From contig DSDE01000422.1 in the NCBI GenBank assembly GCA_011049095.1, positions 1-6,476 on the forward strand: a stretch of 6,476 bases of DNA. The letters run 5' to 3'. This document shows, one piece after another, positions 4,998-6,476 of this stretch (the stretch's first letter is position 1; every line of letters begins with the position of its first letter). The notes below the pieces were generated by a model, which was not told where the DNA came from, ran no database searches, and worked only from the letters and a program-made list of their open reading frames with translations. The position numbers and the translations under genes were made by a program. This DNA comes from Fidelibacterota bacterium. Lineage in GTDB: Bacteria > Fidelibacterota > Fidelibacteria > Fidelibacterales > DSDE01.

Positions 4998-6476
4998 ATG
5001 AAAAATAATCAGAAAATCGAGCGGAAGATCGGCAGGGCAGCTCGCCTGTTTTTGGTCGGTACCTTTATTTCCCTGCTTTTTTCTCCGGTTCGTGGCGATG
5101 ACAGAATGGGCAAGCGCCCGGCGCCTCAGGGAATTGCACTCTATGATACGCTTGTTGCGAAATTGAATAGCGCTCCCAAAGATGCACTAAGTCTTGCTTT
5201 TCGGATTCTGGAGCTTCCCAAAGCTGAAAAACCCGACACCATTGAGGCATTCACCACGGTGCAGATTGGGGTTATTCTGGATAAAAGCGGCTATCCCATG
5301 CAGGCGCTGAATTTTTATCTCGATGGCGTGACTATGCTGGAACAAATTGGCTACAAAGCCAAGTCGGGCTATCTTTACATCGATATCGGAAATCTTTATT
5401 TTCGCCAACAGCAATATGAAACGGCTGAAAACTATTACCAGACAGCGGCAGATTTATTTAAAGTGGATAAATTCTGGGCGGGTTATTACACGGCCACTAA
5501 TAATCTGGCGCTGGTGGCAAAGGCGAAGGGCAACTTTGAAACCGCCAGAGACTCTTTTAGCGCAGCGCTGCACATTCCCCAGGAAAAAATGGATTTCCCT
5601 TATTTTTATGCCCATTCCTATCAATACCTTGGCGACCTTTATCATGCCTGGGGGAAAAAAGATTCGGCCATTCACTACTATATCAAGTGCTTGAGTATTG
5701 ATATATCCGATCACCAGAAAACGCTTACCGGACTCATTTACCAAAAGGCGGCTGCGGTTTTATTGGAGCTTGGCGATACCTTATGGGCTGAAGATTATTT
5801 GATAAAGGCAGAAAGGGAATTTCTCAAAAGGGAAAATATTTACTCCCTTGCCGAAATCTATCAGACGATGATTCGGCTCTATTTTAATAAGAACATGGAT
5901 GACAAAGCCCTGGAGACACTTCAAATAGCCCAGAAATTAGCCAAAGATAAAGGCTTGCTGGAGCAGCGTATCAGACTGCAAAAGACCTATCTTCACTATC
6001 TGAAAAGCTTTGGAAGCCGCGGGACAGAGCTTCTTTTTGCGCAGCAAGACAGCCTCATCAGCTTGATGGAAAGCCGCTATCGCCAGGAAACCCAAGCCCT
6101 GATGGAAAGACGGGATATTTTATCGATTGTCAGGGAATTTCAGCATAAAGCAGCAATTAGCGAACTGGAAATGAAAAACCTCCGCAACTGGCGAAATGGC
6201 GCTTTTGTTGCGGGAATCATTCTGGCGGGACTATTGGCGATGACACTTCTCAGATATTGGCAAAATAAACGGATGCACAAAGAGATATTCGCGCAACAGT
6301 CCGAAATTCATCGGCAGGAGCTGGAAATCGAAGCCTTACAGCGGCAGCAGACCAGCCGGGAATTGCTCTGTATGACAGCAATGATGCAACAGCAGGCATC
6401 TGATATGGGAAATGTACTTCAGATTCTCCATGAAGAAAAAGAAAAACAAAGCAAGAAAGACTCACTGAATATAGAC
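4998..6476 (+). CDS. Membrane-anchored TPR protein, partial (probable LuxR-type or kinase regulator)
   Basis: 493 codons are open from ATG 4998 to the window end with no stop, so the gene is cut off. A basic N-terminus and hydrophobic core (LFLVGTFISLLF, residues 18-29) form a signal peptide or anchor. Residues about 88-320 form five or six TPR-like helical hairpins, for example GNLYFRQQQYETAENYYQ (from about 132), LALVAKAKGNFETARDSF and LGDLYHAWGKKDSAIHYY. A helical linker leads to a transmembrane segment at about 401-422 (GAFVAGIILAGLLAMTLL), then a Gln/Glu-rich coiled coil. The final stretch LQRQQTSRELLCMTAMMQQQ resembles the linker that precedes LuxR-type HTH domains in Bacteroidota TPR regulators (L-x-x-K-x-R-E-L pattern). 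The topology would put the TPRs in the periplasm and the output in the cytoplasm. The output domain itself is outside the window, so regulator identity is inference. The Shine-Dalgarno is weak. Confidence 0.85.
   Translation, partial: MKNNQKIERKIGRAARLFLVGTFISLLFSPVRGDDRMGKRPAPQGIALYDTLVAKLNSAPKDALSLAFRILELPKAEKPDTIEAFTTVQIGVILDKSGYPMQALNFYLDGVTMLEQIGYKAKSGYLYIDIGNLYFRQQQYETAENYYQTAADLFKVDKFWAGYYTATNNLALVAKAKGNFETARDSFSAALHIPQEKMDFPYFYAHSYQYLGDLYHAWGKKDSAIHYYIKCLSIDISDHQKTLTGLIYQKAAAVLLELGDTLWAEDYLIKAEREFLKRENIYSLAEIYQTMIRLYFNKNMDDKALETLQIAQKLAKDKGLLEQRIRLQKTYLHYLKSFGSRGTELLFAQQDSLISLMESRYRQETQALMERRDILSIVREFQHKAAISELEMKNLRNWRNGAFVAGIILAGLLAMTLLRYWQNKRMHKEIFAQQSEIHRQELEIEALQRQQTSRELLCMTAMMQQQASDMGNVLQILHEEKEKQSKKDSLNID

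Overview
The window looks like a chromosomal stretch from a Gram-negative-type bacterium of moderate GC. It carries a lipoprotein signal peptidase, a lipobox protein and a membrane-anchored TPR sensor. The TPR-TM-coiled-coil protein and the VVDFMN...RTGIFN style of LspA point towards the Bacteroidota/Chlorobiota/Calditrichota (FCB) assemblage. That placement is inferred from protein style only and is tentative. The standard genetic code appears to apply, since TGA ends several unrelated genes and TGG encodes Trp.

Left part (1-1424): a stand-alone parvulin prolyl isomerase (49-324) and a DUF523-DUF1722 protein related to TudS/YbgA (444-1424). Between them lies a short repeat element made of two mirrored arms of GGAT units on an exact 9-bp period.

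Middle part (1425-3894): three successive plus-strand genes are each damaged. (i) A HicB/DUF1902-type antitoxin reading frame (1455-1631) has lost its start codon exactly where a tandem GGYTRA hexamer array ends. That array itself begins at the first base after the DUF523 stop codon. (ii) A pirin gene (1685-2710) is complete except for one in-frame TGA at 2450-2452. (iii) An AAA_14/DUF4143 ATPase gene (2753-3894) carries one net -1 frameshift near its middle. Either this is a decaying accessory island, or the consensus sequence has local errors. Raw reads or a close relative would decide.

Right part (3950-6476): a minus-strand pair, lspA (signal peptidase II) followed by an overlapping small lipoprotein gene, so the processing enzyme is encoded beside a probable substrate. 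Diverging from it is a large plus-strand gene for a secreted-domain TPR protein with one transmembrane helix and a coiled coil. It runs off the end of the window and its C-terminal output domain, probably a LuxR-type helix-turn-helix or a kinase, is not visible.

I see no tRNA, rRNA, CRISPR array, transposase or clear rho-independent terminator. I do not find a convincing new multi-gene system. The most unusual content is the pair of intergenic repeat elements and the run of three broken genes.
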